Shown here: in pieces, positions 9,390 through 19,900 of the stretch
How positions within the stretch are numbered: the stretch's first letter is position 1
Layout of the letters: every line of letters begins with the position of its first letter
DNA from: Lactarius indigo
Lineage: Eukaryota; Basidiomycota; Agaricomycetes; Russulales; Russulaceae
Assembly (NCBI GenBank): GCA_025766275.1
Contig: JAFKAC010000096.1
Span: forward strand, 1 to 64,000
Direction: 5' to 3'
DNA length: 64,000 nt
Program-made: the position numbers and the translations under genes
The notes under the pieces: generated by a model
Seen by the model: the letters and a program-made list of their open reading frames with translations, nothing else
Told to the model about the DNA's origin: nothing
Databases searched by the model: none

Positions 9390-11329
9390 TCATCTGATTC
9401 TCCTGCCACTCCATTAAGCCAATCGCTGGCACGCTGTTGAGGGGGTATGTCTTGAACCGCCCTAGTAGCGACTTCTGGTTCTTGTTGATGGTAGTCGGTG
9501 TCGATATACCGACTAGTTGATGCTTGGGGTTGGTACCCCTCGCGTGGTTGTCTGCAATCGTGGGCCATGTGTCCGTCCTTTCTACAATTATAACATATGA
9601 CTGGCCTTGGATTATTGCGCCCCCCTCCTCTCTGTAGAAATCCTCCTCTTGGTCGATATGGGGGACGAGGTGCGAGTATATCTTCGGCTCCTGCGAGTCG
9701 CCCTCGAATCCGATCTGCCGAGGTGTCCATGGCGTTTGGATCTCTTAAGTTCCTCGGTTGCCATGAACTTCTTGGTGGTCCCTGCCATTGTCGTTGCTGC
9801 CGTTGTCTTCCTTGCCCTTGTCCTGGAGGGACACCTTTGTTCAACACCGCTTTTAGGTGAAGATATTGTTGTTGACGGGTGGTGGCTGCTTCCTTCCACT
9901 CGCGGTAGTTGCGGGGGTTGTCAAGGGTGTAGACCTTTTCATATAGGTCTTTTGGTAATCCGCTCGCGAATAAGTCGAGCGTTTGCGGATCGTCGAGCCT
10001 GTATTGAGCGCGGCGTATTAACTGTTCGAATTGGGTGCAATACTCATCTAAATTGCCCCCAATCATTTTGACTCCTTTCTTGAGCTCATATTGAGCTTGT
10101 TCTTGTTCCATTGTATTGCGGAAGCGCTGCATGAAGCTGCGCGTGATTTCGTTCCATAATCCTTCGCTGGTTCGAGGTACGCCGGCTTGTATCTGGCCAT
10201 TAAGCCAGGTGAGCATGGCCAATACCCATTCGCTAACGTTGACGCCTTTGATGTAAGATAGGAAAAGTAGAGCACGTCGGTATGGAGTCGCCATGATGCC
10301 TTCGTCAGCATTCATGCCCCAGTAGACATGCCATTGAGTGAGGAACGCTTCTACTTTGGCGCGTTCTCCGTCGAATACTGTAGGTGCTTCGCCAGCTAAC
10401 TTGTTACTTGGAGGGGGAATAATAGGACCTGCACCTGGTAATCCTCCCCCCGGAGGTCCTCCTCCTGGTGGCCCACCTGGGAATCCTCCAGGGAACCCCC
10501 CAAATCCGGGTCCTCGAGATGGAGGTCCTCCACCTCCTCTTGGTAATTCATTAGGAGGTCCTCCTCCTCCACTGGGAGGGTCGGCGATATCGGGCCCTAT
10601 TGCTCGATGGATTGCTACGTCGTCGTCGGTCATTCGGTGGCCGGTATAGGGGTTGATGGGAGCTAGATTAGTTCTTGATTCTTCGGCGATGCGTCTTTGT
10701 TCCTCTAGGGCTATTTGATCCCTTGCTTCTGTGGTGAGCTGTAGCTCTTCGTGCGTGATAGTGGCAGTTGCCATTACGGCTGCTGGGCTATGAATGTGAA
10801 TTACTTCGGGTTCGGGTTGATGAATGGTCAGCGACTCAGTTTGCTGTATGATGTGGTCGCCAATGGCTCCTAGGCTCGCTTCTTCTGCTGGCGTTGTTCC
10901 TCGACTTGGTGATGGTTGACTTTCAGAAGTTTCTTCTCCACTGATTCCTTCGTCGGTGTGTTCTTGCGTTTGTCCGTCAATGGGATCGTAGTCCGCGCGG
11001 CTATTAAGCTCTCGCGCGTCGATGTCGCAATTGTAGTTTCTTCCTGCTGGTCGTACAATGTCCCAGCGATGATCTATAGGGTTCCAAGTAACCTCGACCC
11101 AACAGAGATGTTCGAAGTTAAACTCAACGGGTCGGAAACGGTTAGGACCGTTGAACTCTACGAAGTATCCGGCGTCTTCTCCTCTTTCTCTCCACTGAGC
11201 TGCTCCTAAGAATCTTGTGGGTACGTTACGATCTCCTCGTCGTTCGATGTGATAGGGACGGAAAGACGTCCACTGGTCTCTGGTCGAGTACGCCACGATG
11301 AGGATCTTGGTCTTAATGTTACGCTCCAC
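9332..11329 (-). CDS. gag: E1 Gag
   Basis: The 665-residue open frame contains the Retrotrans_gag capsid region about 315-495 (begins PTVFDGERAK), preceded by a Gly/Pro-rich linker (252-306), and a CCHC zinc knuckle at 579-592 (CYNCRKDGHMAHDC). It ends at TGA 9334-9332, overlapping pol. The nominal start at 11329 is GTG, inside the LTR; the frame is actually open from a TAA at 11353-11351. The first ATG anywhere downstream of the predicted transcription start is in this frame at 10774 (residue 186, MATATITHEE). Either Gag starts there or a non-AUG codon is used upstream. The N-terminal 185 codons without a stop argue that the region is translated. Confidence 0.88.
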   Translation of the reverse strand: MERNIKTKILIVAYSTRDQWTSFRPYHIERRGDRNVPTRFLGAAQWRERGEDAGYFVEFNGPNRFRPVEFNFEHLCWVEVTWNPIDHRWDIVRPAGRNYNCDIDARELNSRADYDPIDGQTQEHTDEGISGEETSESQPSPSRGTTPAEEASLGAIGDHIIQQTESLTIHQPEPEVIHIHSPAAVMATATITHEELQLTTEARDQIALEEQRRIAEESRTNLAPINPYTGHRMTDDDVAIHRAIGPDIADPPSGGGGPPNELPRGGGGPPSRGPGFGGFPGGFPGGPPGGGPPGGGLPGAGPIIPPPSNKLAGEAPTVFDGERAKVEAFLTQWHVYWGMNADEGIMATPYRRALLFLSYIKGVNVSEWVLAMLTWLNGQIQAGVPRTSEGLWNEITRSFMQRFRNTMEQEQAQYELKKGVKMIGGNLDEYCTQFEQLIRRAQYRLDDPQTLDLFASGLPKDLYEKVYTLDNPRNYREWKEAATTRQQQYLHLKAVLNKGVPPGQGQGRQRQQRQWQGPPRSSWQPRNLRDPNAMDTSADRIRGRLAGAEDILAPRPPYRPRGGFLQRGGGRNNPRPVICYNCRKDGHMAHDCRQPREGYQPQASTSRYIDTDYHQQEPEVATRAVQDIPPQQRASDWLNGVAGESDDVKDIILQQLWKKEGFQDA
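11304..11314 (-). other. E1 self-priming primer-binding site
   Basis: On the element strand, AAGACCAAGAT lies 2 nt inside the 5' LTR. It is the exact complement of ATCTTGGTCTT in the LTR (11559-11549 on the minus strand), which starts 34 nt after the TATA box. This is the Tf1-type arrangement in which the mRNA 5' end primes reverse transcription. No tRNA-like TGG start abuts the LTR. Confidence 0.8.
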
Positions 11330-11825
11330 CGGCGTCAGTCCGACTTGGACTTAAGAGAGGCGTAATCGACTTAGCGAAAGACAGGCAAATGGGGATCACG
11401 TGTCAACCCAATGCGAGCTGAACAGGGGCACTCGGGCACACGCTGCAGCTAAAGGTGAAGAAGGAGTATCCTATGAATGGATACAAGCGGAAGCACACTT
11501 AGCCCAAGACTAAGGCAGATGGAAGACGAGTCAAGTGGTGGATTGAAGAAGACCAAGATGGGGACTCTTGGTCTTCCGAGTCAACTACTTATACAAATAC
11601 GCGCGGGCTTTAAAGCGCCGCTGGAACAATCGGTGACCAATAGCGTAACTAGCTCGAACCCTAGTACAGCTATCCTAGGAATGAGTCATACGTGAGTCAC
11701 AATCACATGCGAACTACTACGCTGACTGATACGATGTAAGAGTCCATGACTAATGCTGATACCGGACCGTAGTCATAACCGGTCATGAGTCGTGTGTGAT
11801 GAGTCGTTAAGTCCGTACCGTAACA
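11317..11825 (-). repeat. E1 5' LTR (509 bp)
   Basis: Element orientation is minus, so this is the promoter LTR. It carries TATAAG at 11593-11588, the predicted mRNA 5' end/self-primer at 11559-11549 and an 11-bp inverted repeat (GAAGACCAAGA/TCTTGGTCTTC, 7-nt spacer) around the start site. Confidence 0.95.
11588..11593 (-). promoter_or_regulatory. E1 TATA box
   Basis: TATAAG on the element strand. The predicted self-primer begins exactly 34 nt downstream (11559), as in E2. Confidence 0.65.
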
Positions 11826-12000
11826 ACTGCACTGTCGCGTTCGCCACGACTTCGCTGGCCCAGGTCCATACCCCACCGTTGTTCTCTCACGACTCACCGC
11901 TGCCGCTGCACTGTCGCGTTCACTACGAGTTCGCTGGCCCAGGTCCATACCCCACCGTTGTTCTCCCACGGGCTACCGCTGCAATATTCTTACCCGGTGC
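11826..12000. repeat. 79-bp minisatellite in MULE, right part
   Basis: It continues the array broken by E1; landmarks at 11853 and 11932 are 79 bp apart and in phase with the left part once E1 and one TSD copy are removed. It starts with the second ACTGC TSD copy (11826-11830). Confidence 0.85.
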
Positions 12001-12169
12001 GGATATCAGTAAGTCCCTTTGCGTCCCTCTTCTGAGTGACGCTCCTGTCGTTCTCACCCCGCCCATCAAATGCCCTTCCTCGCCCCTCAATAGTCGATAC
12101 CTCGCCAGCATTGTCTATCTCAAACCCCTCCCGGTGCTGTCGCCCCCTCGGCCGTTCTCCTTCTCAGTC

Positions 12170-12560
12170 CAAAGGCCGCTCACGGTCAATTTGCGTACGT
12201 GACACATTGCCTGGCAATCACGTACTTTTTAATCATCTCTTTCTAGTCTCTTTCGTTGCTCGTTCGATTCCCCTTCGAACCAGAGACCGCTCATGGTCAT
12301 TTTACGTATGTGATACGCTGCCTGGTAATCACGTACTCTTTAATTATCTTTTCCTTTTCTTTTCTAGTCTCTTTCGTCGTTTGCTGGACTCCCCTTCAAA
12401 CCAAAGACCGCTCATGGTCAATTTGCGTACGTGACACGCTGCCTGGTAATCACGTACTCTCTAATTATCTCTTTCTCTTTCTTTTCTAGTCTCTTTTGTC
12501 GTTCGCTGGACTCCCCTTCAAACCAAAGACCGCTCACGGTCAATTTGCGTCCGTGACACT
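12170..12560. repeat. 112-122-bp tandem repeat in MULE
   Basis: The landmark CCGCTCA(T/C)GGTCA occurs at 12176, 12288, 12408 and 12530, so roughly three and a third units. Each includes a CACGTACT motif and a pyrimidine-rich CTTTTCTAGTCTCTTT stretch. Confidence 0.8.
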
Positions 12561-12875
12561 TATATTACTTTACTCTTCGAGAGTTCATAGGACTTGGCGT
12601 ACTATTGTTTATTCCATTATCTTTTCTTTTCTTTTTTCTTTGTGGGCTCACGGGACTTAGCGTACTATTGTTTATTCATGGGGAGCAGGGTCTTGTCGCA
12701 TTATGCCCACGCTTGTCTCATCCCGTACAAGTAACTTACGTGTCGTTCACCGTGTGCCGTGTTATGAGTCAAGTAATTTCAGCCGCGGGTATATTTATGA
12801 CTAAAAATATGTCGGAGAACATCCGGCACGTAAGGAAGTATACTGTATTACTTAAAATTTGAGCCATGTGTTGTA
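12561..12875. other. MULE non-coding stretch 3' of transposase
   Basis: No gene is visible. A 24-bp motif ending GCGTACTATTGTTTATTC occurs twice (near 12594 and 12655), and a T/C-rich tract lies between the two copies. Confidence 0.5.
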
Positions 12876-13979
12876 TCAGGTGTCGCGATCACGGCATGGA
12901 CGTGATCGATAAAATAGTGCACTCGCGGTTGACCTTTCCCATGTCAACGGGGAGGCAACCCGACTTGAATTCAAACGTCTTTCTCGACTAAGACAGTTTT
13001 GCGCGAGCTTGAGGAACCCGGCACCCTCCTTTTCCAGCGTCCTCAAAAACCGGTGGTCTTGAAACTTGACTTGGTATTCGAGGCCGTCGCAGAATTCTCG
13101 GATGATGTGTATGTAATTTTCCATTTCTTCTTTAACCGTCTTTTTCTCAACGTTGCCTCCAGTATCGATCAGTGCGTCGTCGTCGTCGTCGTCGTCGGAC
13201 TGAGGACCCGAGTCGTCCACTTCGTTTCCGGCTGTGTTCAGTCGAGTATATACCTTATCGTCGCCATCGCCATCACCGGTCGTTGAACGATCTTCCTCGA
13301 TTCTTGCTGCGGCTGTTGCAAGGGGCTTGAGGGAGGGATGGGACCAAAAAGGTGAGGTCCGGTTTCGTGTTACTTCGAGGAAAAACCGAGGGTCGACCGG
13401 GTGGAATTGCTGAACTAAATGCTTGCATATCAGGAATCGACTCACGACGAAGTGTGGGCACGTGCAAACAAATCGTTTGACGTCCGGTCGGTATCTCTCG
13501 TTTAATGGCATTGTAATTGGTGTTCTCATGGCTTTTTTCCACTCAGCCTTGAAGTCCTTTCTCCACTTAGGCAGTTCGCGAAAGCGGCCGATGTCGTTGA
13601 ATACGACTTCGATTTTTCGGTAGTATGTCGGCGCGAGTTTCGTAAGCAAGACCCACGCGAGTAAGTCGAGGCGGGGCAGACTGAAATGGCTGAGATAGTC
13701 TTCCTTCACGCGCCGCCAACTACACAAGATTCGAAAGGTGAGTAACGCATTCTTGCTATCAAATAGAGGGTTGCTCATTACTCACTGTGCCTCGACAAAC
13801 ATTGTCGTTTTTAGGCGTGGTATCTCCCTTGGGTCTGCGCTCCGTGCCCACAGCTCCCACCTCCCGCGCCGATACCAGTTTTCCCACAGGTAGGCCCATA
13901 AGTTCGGCAAGTCGTGGAAAACACAAAACTGATATGTTTGCTTCACAGCCCACGCCTTAATCCCTTCGGGGGTCGGAGC

Positions 13980-14880
13980 CGAATACCCCGGGATAAGCGG
14001 GTGCGCACAGAAATGGCGCTCCATCATATCGACGATGGCTGCGCGTTGTTCGACCGGGCAAAAGGTGCGTCGTCCGGTCGCTGTCTCTTCGTCAGGGCCT
14101 GACTCAACTTCGACGATCGGACCAGGTTTACGAATCATCGAAGCGGCAGGGATTCGGATTGTAAGTTTCTTATTTTCTTTTTCTTTTGTTTCCGCGACCT
14201 GAACCCCACCATCCCAAGCAGGACCGCGAGCCCGTGGACTGGGACAACCGCCAGCAAGTGTGGGCGCGCCCGCGTTATCCCCTACGCCCACGGCACGACG
14301 CAAAAGGACTTCCGACGACACAAAGCGGCTGCTTGTAGGTGTGTCAGCTCCTGGCTTTTCTCCCACATCCGTGAGTGAACGCGCAGGAACCGGCGGCGAT
14401 TCGGGGCGACCACATGCAAGTGGTCCATTCGCGCTTCCTCCTGGGCCCGTGATTGAGTGTGCAATGGTGTTCAGCAGCGCAAGGCGGGCGTCGGTAAGTA
14501 TTGGCCCACTCAGGTTCCCCTCCGCGTCCGTGTCTGATCGGGCATGTCTTTCTAGCAACTCGGGGCGGATGACGACAAGCGTCGACTTACCAGGGTTTCC
14601 TCCCATGCTCAAGATCGATCGTGCAAGGTTTTCCAGCACTGTTAGGTGAGTGACAGCAAGTGTCGGCTTGCCTGCGTTCCCTTCCACATCTGTATCTGAG
14701 TGTGCACATTTTTCAGCAGTTCGGGATGAGCGACGGCAAGTGTCGGCTCACCTGCTTTCCCTCCCACACCCTCAACCAAACGAGCAAGGTTCTCTGGTGA
14801 TCCACGGCAACTGTTCGCGTTCTGAACACCTTGGCTACCCTCTAGGTTTCGACTGCTCTGGCTTAGGGCGGGAATGCGAA
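13980..14880 (-). repeat. 81-nt (27-residue) tandem repeat inside the transposase
   Basis: About eight degenerate units of the form GGNxGxPTLxVxxPELLExxARSxTD, each close to 27 residues, lie between the catalytic domain and the C-terminal half. Divergence is high, so this is an old internal expansion rather than a fresh minisatellite. Confidence 0.7.
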
Positions 14881-16455
14881 GCTTAATAGAATTAGGACCT
14901 CCACTGGTCAGTGCTGTGTTCGCGTTCTCGCTTTGTACATCTCGCTCATGGATCTCTCCGGGAACACTTCCTTCACAGTCATTTGGATCCACGCGGCCGT
15001 AGGGTTTGAAGGTGAGGTCGATGAATGGGTATTCGCGTGCAGCCCGATGACCATTATATGGTGAGGTGGGTAGGTTTCCTTTAAGCCGCCTTTTGATTGC
15101 TTCACGCTGATGCCACCAACAGAGTTGGTGTTTTGCCTCTGGCCAAACACGTCGACTCGCACCAATTTCGGCCATGTCTTTGTCTGTGTGGACAAACTTC
15201 GGGAACACGCCGTATTCATCGCGCAAGATTGTTGCCCAAGCCTCTAGTGCCCTGGTACGTTTTTGGTCTTCTACTGAGGTAGCCGTCGTCAAGAGACAAT
15301 ATGACAGTGGGAATCCAGCATTGTCATACTCTCCGAGGATGGTATATAGCTCGAGGTGTTTAGAATTCGTATTGTCTATTTTTTTTTTGTTAGCGCATCT
15401 ATATCTGACGCTTGATGTGTTTCTTACAGGTAGCATCCATTCCGATTTCGACAATTGTTCCGCGAAGTGCCATCATTATCTTCGTCATCACCCATGCGAC
15501 TTGCTCAACACCTTCCATTGCTGGAAGATTAAGGATGGCCGCGTCGTCTTTGAGCTCTTCTAGAAGGGTTCTTACTGAAGGTAATTGTTGTGTACCTCGT
15601 TTCCAGAGTGTCTCGCTCATTGTTGTCCAGGCCGCGTGAACCTGATTAGTGGTTATTGACGGGTACGTGAATTGAACCTTTTTTGAGATTTCATTTGGGC
15701 ATGACCACTCTATGTTTTCTCGTATCAGTGCAGCAGCTTCGGGGGGTAGTGCGACATCATAGTATGGTGTGTGTCCCATGTGGTGTTCGAGCCAGATGGT
15801 AATTGTGCGTGTATTTTCTTCGCTTTTCGGATTTGTGCGACATGATATATTCAACTTGCTTTTGCAGCTGTAGCGGTGCATGCCCACAGTGTCTCTGTGT
15901 TTTGCTCCTTCCTTCTGACTCGGTCGGGCCACCTGCTTTCCGTGTTTATCCTGGCAACACCAGTGTCGTGTTTTATGGCCATTTTTCAGTGATTGGTTAT
16001 CTTTGACGCTATTCGGGTATGTTATTCTTTTTCTTTTAGCATTCGGAACTTCTCTCACGTGAAGCGGTAGCCAGTGGCCTTCCATATCTCATACGCAGTT
16101 GCTTGAACTTGGGCCCTATTGGAGATCAATGGATCTGCGGGTAAGTCACAACTTCCATGAAAAAAAATCCGGTCAGTTGACTTGAATACGCTTTTTAGCT
16201 TCTTTAAGATTGCATCCTTGTCCTTAAACTGGACAGGGACATTTTCCTAGGTAATTTGACGGGTAAGAGTCCTTTTAAAACACAGATAAGTTTCTACTCA
16301 CTTTACTTGGCTCTGTATCACTTCCGACATAGATGTATTCAATGGGGTTACTGCTGCCTGGAGCTACAGCTGGTGAGCGGTGTAGACCTTCATCTGCTTT
16401 CTCTCGTTTCCGCTTCTTTTGCATGCTAAGTTTGCTGATGCCTCGGCATTTCTCA

Positions 16456-16460
16456 CAGGT
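16456..16460. repeat. E2 target-site duplication (left copy)
   Basis: CAGGT, repeated at 23590-23594 outside the right LTR. The duplicated bases lie within the transposase coding sequence. Confidence 0.93.
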
Positions 16461-16802
16461 TGTTACGGACCAGCGGACCGTTCCGTGAGCAGAGCGAAGT
16501 CGAAGGACTTGGTTTTATCTCAAGTCGAGAAGATGCTGCTTGGAGTACTCAACGAGCACGCAAGTGAGAGGCAAAGTACTGGATTCAAACGAAGAGTAGA
16601 CAAAGTACATGCTACTCTATGACTCTCTCTTTATACTCGTACAGACTGGGGTTTTTCGGGACTGTTTTCTGGTATTTACGAACTACTACTGAGCTGGCAA
16701 AAGGTCATCATACGTGGCAGAGACAGCTGGCAAGAAAGACGTGTGCTGGCAATCGATTTGACGTGGCGAGTTCCGTGACCGTGATGTCACGTGGGCGTGA
16801 CA
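16461..16802 (-). repeat. E2 3' LTR (342 bp)
   Basis: Same sequence as 23248-23589 by eye. Confidence 0.95.
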
Positions 16803-16815
16803 TAGCCCCCCTTCT
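16803..16815 (-). other. E2 polypurine tract
   Basis: AGAAGGGGGGCTA on the element strand, directly against the 3' LTR. Confidence 0.82.
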
Positions 16816-16912
16816 AGGTGCGATCGTCTCGATTCGCGTCATCAAGTGCACGCGAGAAGTCGTAGTCGTGACGAAAGATAAAATGAGTTGGGCGCTCGTA
16901 TGGCGTACCTCG

Positions 16913-19900
16913 TCACTGTGCGCGGAGTCGAGCGTTGATTTGCGTTGCTCGTTCGCGGTCGACAGCGCGTCCGAGCATAGCGAGCCACGCGCAGTAAGTT
17001 CGCGCATGAGCGTGTGTCGTCGAGACGTGACAGACGCGGCGAGTCGCGCACTTGGCGTGAGGCTGGCGACATTCGAACGTGAGATGCTGTTCATCGTCAC
17101 AGTAGCTGCATGCGGGCAGGCCTCGCCTATCGTGGCGCGATGCTCGTTGGTCTTCGTCGACCACTTGGCTAGTGGGGGACTGTTCCCCGTGAAGCGTTGG
17201 GAATTGGACGTGGCGCGTCACCTGTGCGGTCTGAGCGTAAGTACGGAGGGGTTGACGCGGCGGGACAGGGAGCGCGATTTCCGATCCGATAATCGGTACG
17301 TGATGGTGGTCGAGCCGTCGGTCGGTGTTGTTCATGCGTATAGTGGCGAATGGTAAAAGGGTAGGGAGGGGATCCGACAGATACGGCTTCAGACGTGAAG
17401 CTGCACGTGCACCGGCCAGACGCTGGTCGATTTCGTCAGCTTCGGTGCTCCACTCGCTCCATGCTCGCTCGGTTTCCTTCATGCGTGCTACTAGTTGGTC
17501 GCGTCTGACCAGTGATGCGCGGAGGCGGTACACTTCCGCGGTGACTCCTGGGTCAGCGAGCAAATACAAGGCCTGGTCGACTTCCCGTCGCGCGGGGTGG
17601 TCGGCGCGAAATAGGTCTCTACTGTCTGGCGAGTCCGCAGGGAGATCTGGGCTGTTGCGAGGTTTGGCGAAGAGCGGGCCGTAGTAAATCGGTCGGTTAC
17701 GTCCTTCGGTGGCGATAATTACTGGTCGGTCGCGCTGGTCGATCAGAAACTGAACGAATGGAGCCCGTCCTCTAGTCCCGTTCGCAAGTGGTATCTCCAT
17801 CAGATAGTCGTTAGTGGGGAGCGTCATAGTCCACTGTCGGTCCGGTCGTTCGATCCTCTCAAGGAGCGATCGGTGTTGATCTGCTCCCAACGGGTTGCTG
17901 GGTCGCGGGGGCAGCGGGTGCTGTGGTGACGTCGGGGTTGGGTTAGTGATGCGCAGAGCTAAGGCTGGCTTCGGCGGCGAGGGCGGGGCCAGACGAGGTA
18001 TCTCAGGTGCTGGTGTCAGAGGTGACTGAGGGCCTTCCCACAAACCCGCTTCTTCTTCTTCCTGAGCAATTTGCTCCAGCGCCTCTCTGAGTAGTCTCTG
18101 TCGGCGATTAGTGCGAGCCTGTGAGTGTCGTCTGTGCAACCCCTGCGGTGTGATGTAAGTGCTAAGGCCCCACATATCTTCGCGAGATCGCGGGGAGTTC
18201 TCCCGCGCGTCGTACGTGGGTCCGACGTTGGCCCATTGTTCAACCTCGCGGTTGACTTGTGCTCGCAGCCATTGCGGGGTATCGTCGTCAGAGATCCACG
18301 GGTACTGTGGTGGGTGGCGAGGCGGGGTGTTATCCATGAGTGAGATAGAGTTGATTGTTATGTCGTGCGCTTCTTTATACTCGCGGATGAGGTCTGGGGT
18401 TCGTAAGTTTGATTCTGGTTCCCAGCTATCGTGTGCCGCAGTATACCCTTTCCATCGTACTAGATATTGCGGCGTTTTGCGGCGTCCGAAGGTGCGATAA
18501 TCGAGAAGTTGTTCCACTTCCCATTCTTGTTCGCCGTCTATAAGCTCCGGTGGAGGGTTACTTTCTTTAGCTCCGTTGATCTCGCTAGTTTTATAGGGCG
18601 TGAGTAATCCTGCGTGAAAGGTGTTATGAATGTGCCACGTTGCCGGTAACTGTAGGGCATAGGCGATGTCCGAGATACGCTGTGTAACGAGGAAGGGTCC
18701 GTATCGGCGGGGTGCCAACTTCGTTGTAGGATGGGTAGTTTTCAAGTTGGTGGCGTCCAACCAGACTTTATCGCCGATCCGATAGGGCTGGTACGCTGTG
18801 CCCTTTACCCATTTCAACTGGGTTGCCCTCATGGCCTCTTTAGCTTGTCGTCGAACTTCCGTGAGCTCTGTGAGTCTATCGGTCGCTGTAGGTGATGGAG
18901 TGGTATTAGTCGTAGGTTGATGGACGTGGGGTGTGAACCCGACTAGTAGTTCGAACGGAGTTTTCCGAGTCGTTTCGGACGTCCACGAGTTGAGAGTGTA
19001 CTGCGCAATCGGTAACCATTTCGCCCAATCGTTCTGTTGATAGTTCGAGAAAACTCGTAAGTATTGCTCTAGGCGTTGGTTAGTACGCTCCGATTGGCCA
19101 TCCGTGCGCGGGTGGTAGGCAGTACTGATGTTTTGCTCTATTTTCAGCGCGGCGCATAGTGCTCTAGTGAACGAGGCAGTGAAGCGCGGGTCTCTATCAG
19201 ATATTACTTTGGTGGGGAGTCCGTAGTGCGGTACGACGTATCGGAGATACAGGGCCGCCGTTTGTTCTGCGTCTATCGCTTCTCGACACGGGATGAATAT
19301 ACTGGCCTTCGAACATCCCTGATCGGTGATTGTAAGGACGGAATCGTACTTTCCCGACTTAGGTAGTTTGACGATAAAGTCGAGGGCTACGACGTGAAAC
19401 GGTAATGCCGTCTCCGTAGGGTAGATGGGTGAGATCGGTGGTTTTGGACGACCTGGCAGGTTTTTATTGGCTTGGCAAGTATGGCAGCCGGAGACGTAGT
19501 CGGCGATGTCCTTCGTCATATTCGGCCACCAATAGTGTTTTTGTATCGCTTGTGTGGTTTTTGTCTGGCCGGGGTGACCGGCAGTAATCGAATCGTGGAA
19601 GGATTCGATCACCCCCCTCTTCAAGGTGAGATCGTCCACGATCACAAGACGGCCGCGGTGGAAGGCAAGGGAAGGGGAAGTTGAGGATCGCTCCAAATGG
19701 TAACGATCGATCCAATCCGTGGGGAGCGCAACGAGTTGTGCTTGACGACATCGATCGTCAAGAGAGACAAGACGAGCGGTGTTGATAAAATAGGCAGGTG
19801 GTAAGACGATGACGCCGGTGTTATCGTCGCCGGTTGGTACGAGCGCAGGATGCCGAGAAAGCGAGTCAGCGTGAAGGGTAGGCCCGGGTACATGGCGAAG

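Larger units (their letters stand above)
4016..11825 (-). mobile_element. E1: full-length Ty3/Gypsy chromovirus
   Basis: A 7810-bp LTR retrotransposon on the minus strand: two 509-bp LTRs (TGTTAC...GTAACA) differing at one base that I can see, a 5-bp TSD, gag and pol in two overlapping frames, a purine tract beside the 3' LTR and a self-priming PBS beside the 5' LTR. All enzymatic motifs are intact. The near-identical LTRs mean a very recent insertion, and the element may still be functional. It interrupts the 79-bp minisatellite of the MULE. Confidence 0.95.
12876..16460 (-). pseudogene. MULE transposase, main part (frameshifted; 5' end cut off by E2)
   Basis: A multi-exon Mutator-type transposase. 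Visible in order: basic N-terminal exon (16460-16300), zinc-binding-like WCCQDKHGK and MHRYSCKSKLNISC segment (15830-15990), first catalytic Asp in EIGMDAT, joined across an intron (15427-15376) to YNTNSKHLELYTILGEYD, second Asp in VHTDKDMAEI, WWHQREAIKRRL, a 27-residue repeat region, VEAHWRRVKEDYLSHF joined across the intron 13795-13720, a SWIM finger (CTC...CKH, about 13440-13470) and a poly-Asp run. A 1-nt deletion near 14707-14716 inside the repeat region shifts frame; both sides match the repeat consensus in different frames. It is likely inactive, although a sequencing error cannot be excluded. Its first codons lie at 23590-23693. Confidence 0.85.

Noticed and set aside
5184..9860. Plus-strand and second-frame minus-strand open frames inside E1 (for example 4910-5758, 5184-5522, 7683-8081, 9607-10071)
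   Set aside because: They are shadows of the gag and pol frames, with no start context and no recognisable motifs.
11281..11300. tRNA-type primer-binding site for E1 starting at TGGCG
   Set aside because: It lies about 21 nt inside the LTR edge, whereas the 11-nt self-primer complement lies 2 nt from the edge and has a counterpart in E2.
11327..11329. GTG inside the LTR as the real E1 Gag start
   Set aside because: It is only the first permissive codon of the open frame. GTG is a poor eukaryotic start, and its context (C at -3) is weak.
13166..13200. Microsatellite (GTC)n as an independent feature
   Set aside because: It simply encodes the poly-Asp run of the transposase in frame.
16619..18500. 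Plus-strand frames across the E2 LTR and the end of its pol
   Set aside because: Antisense to an intact polyprotein; composition mirrors the opposite strand.
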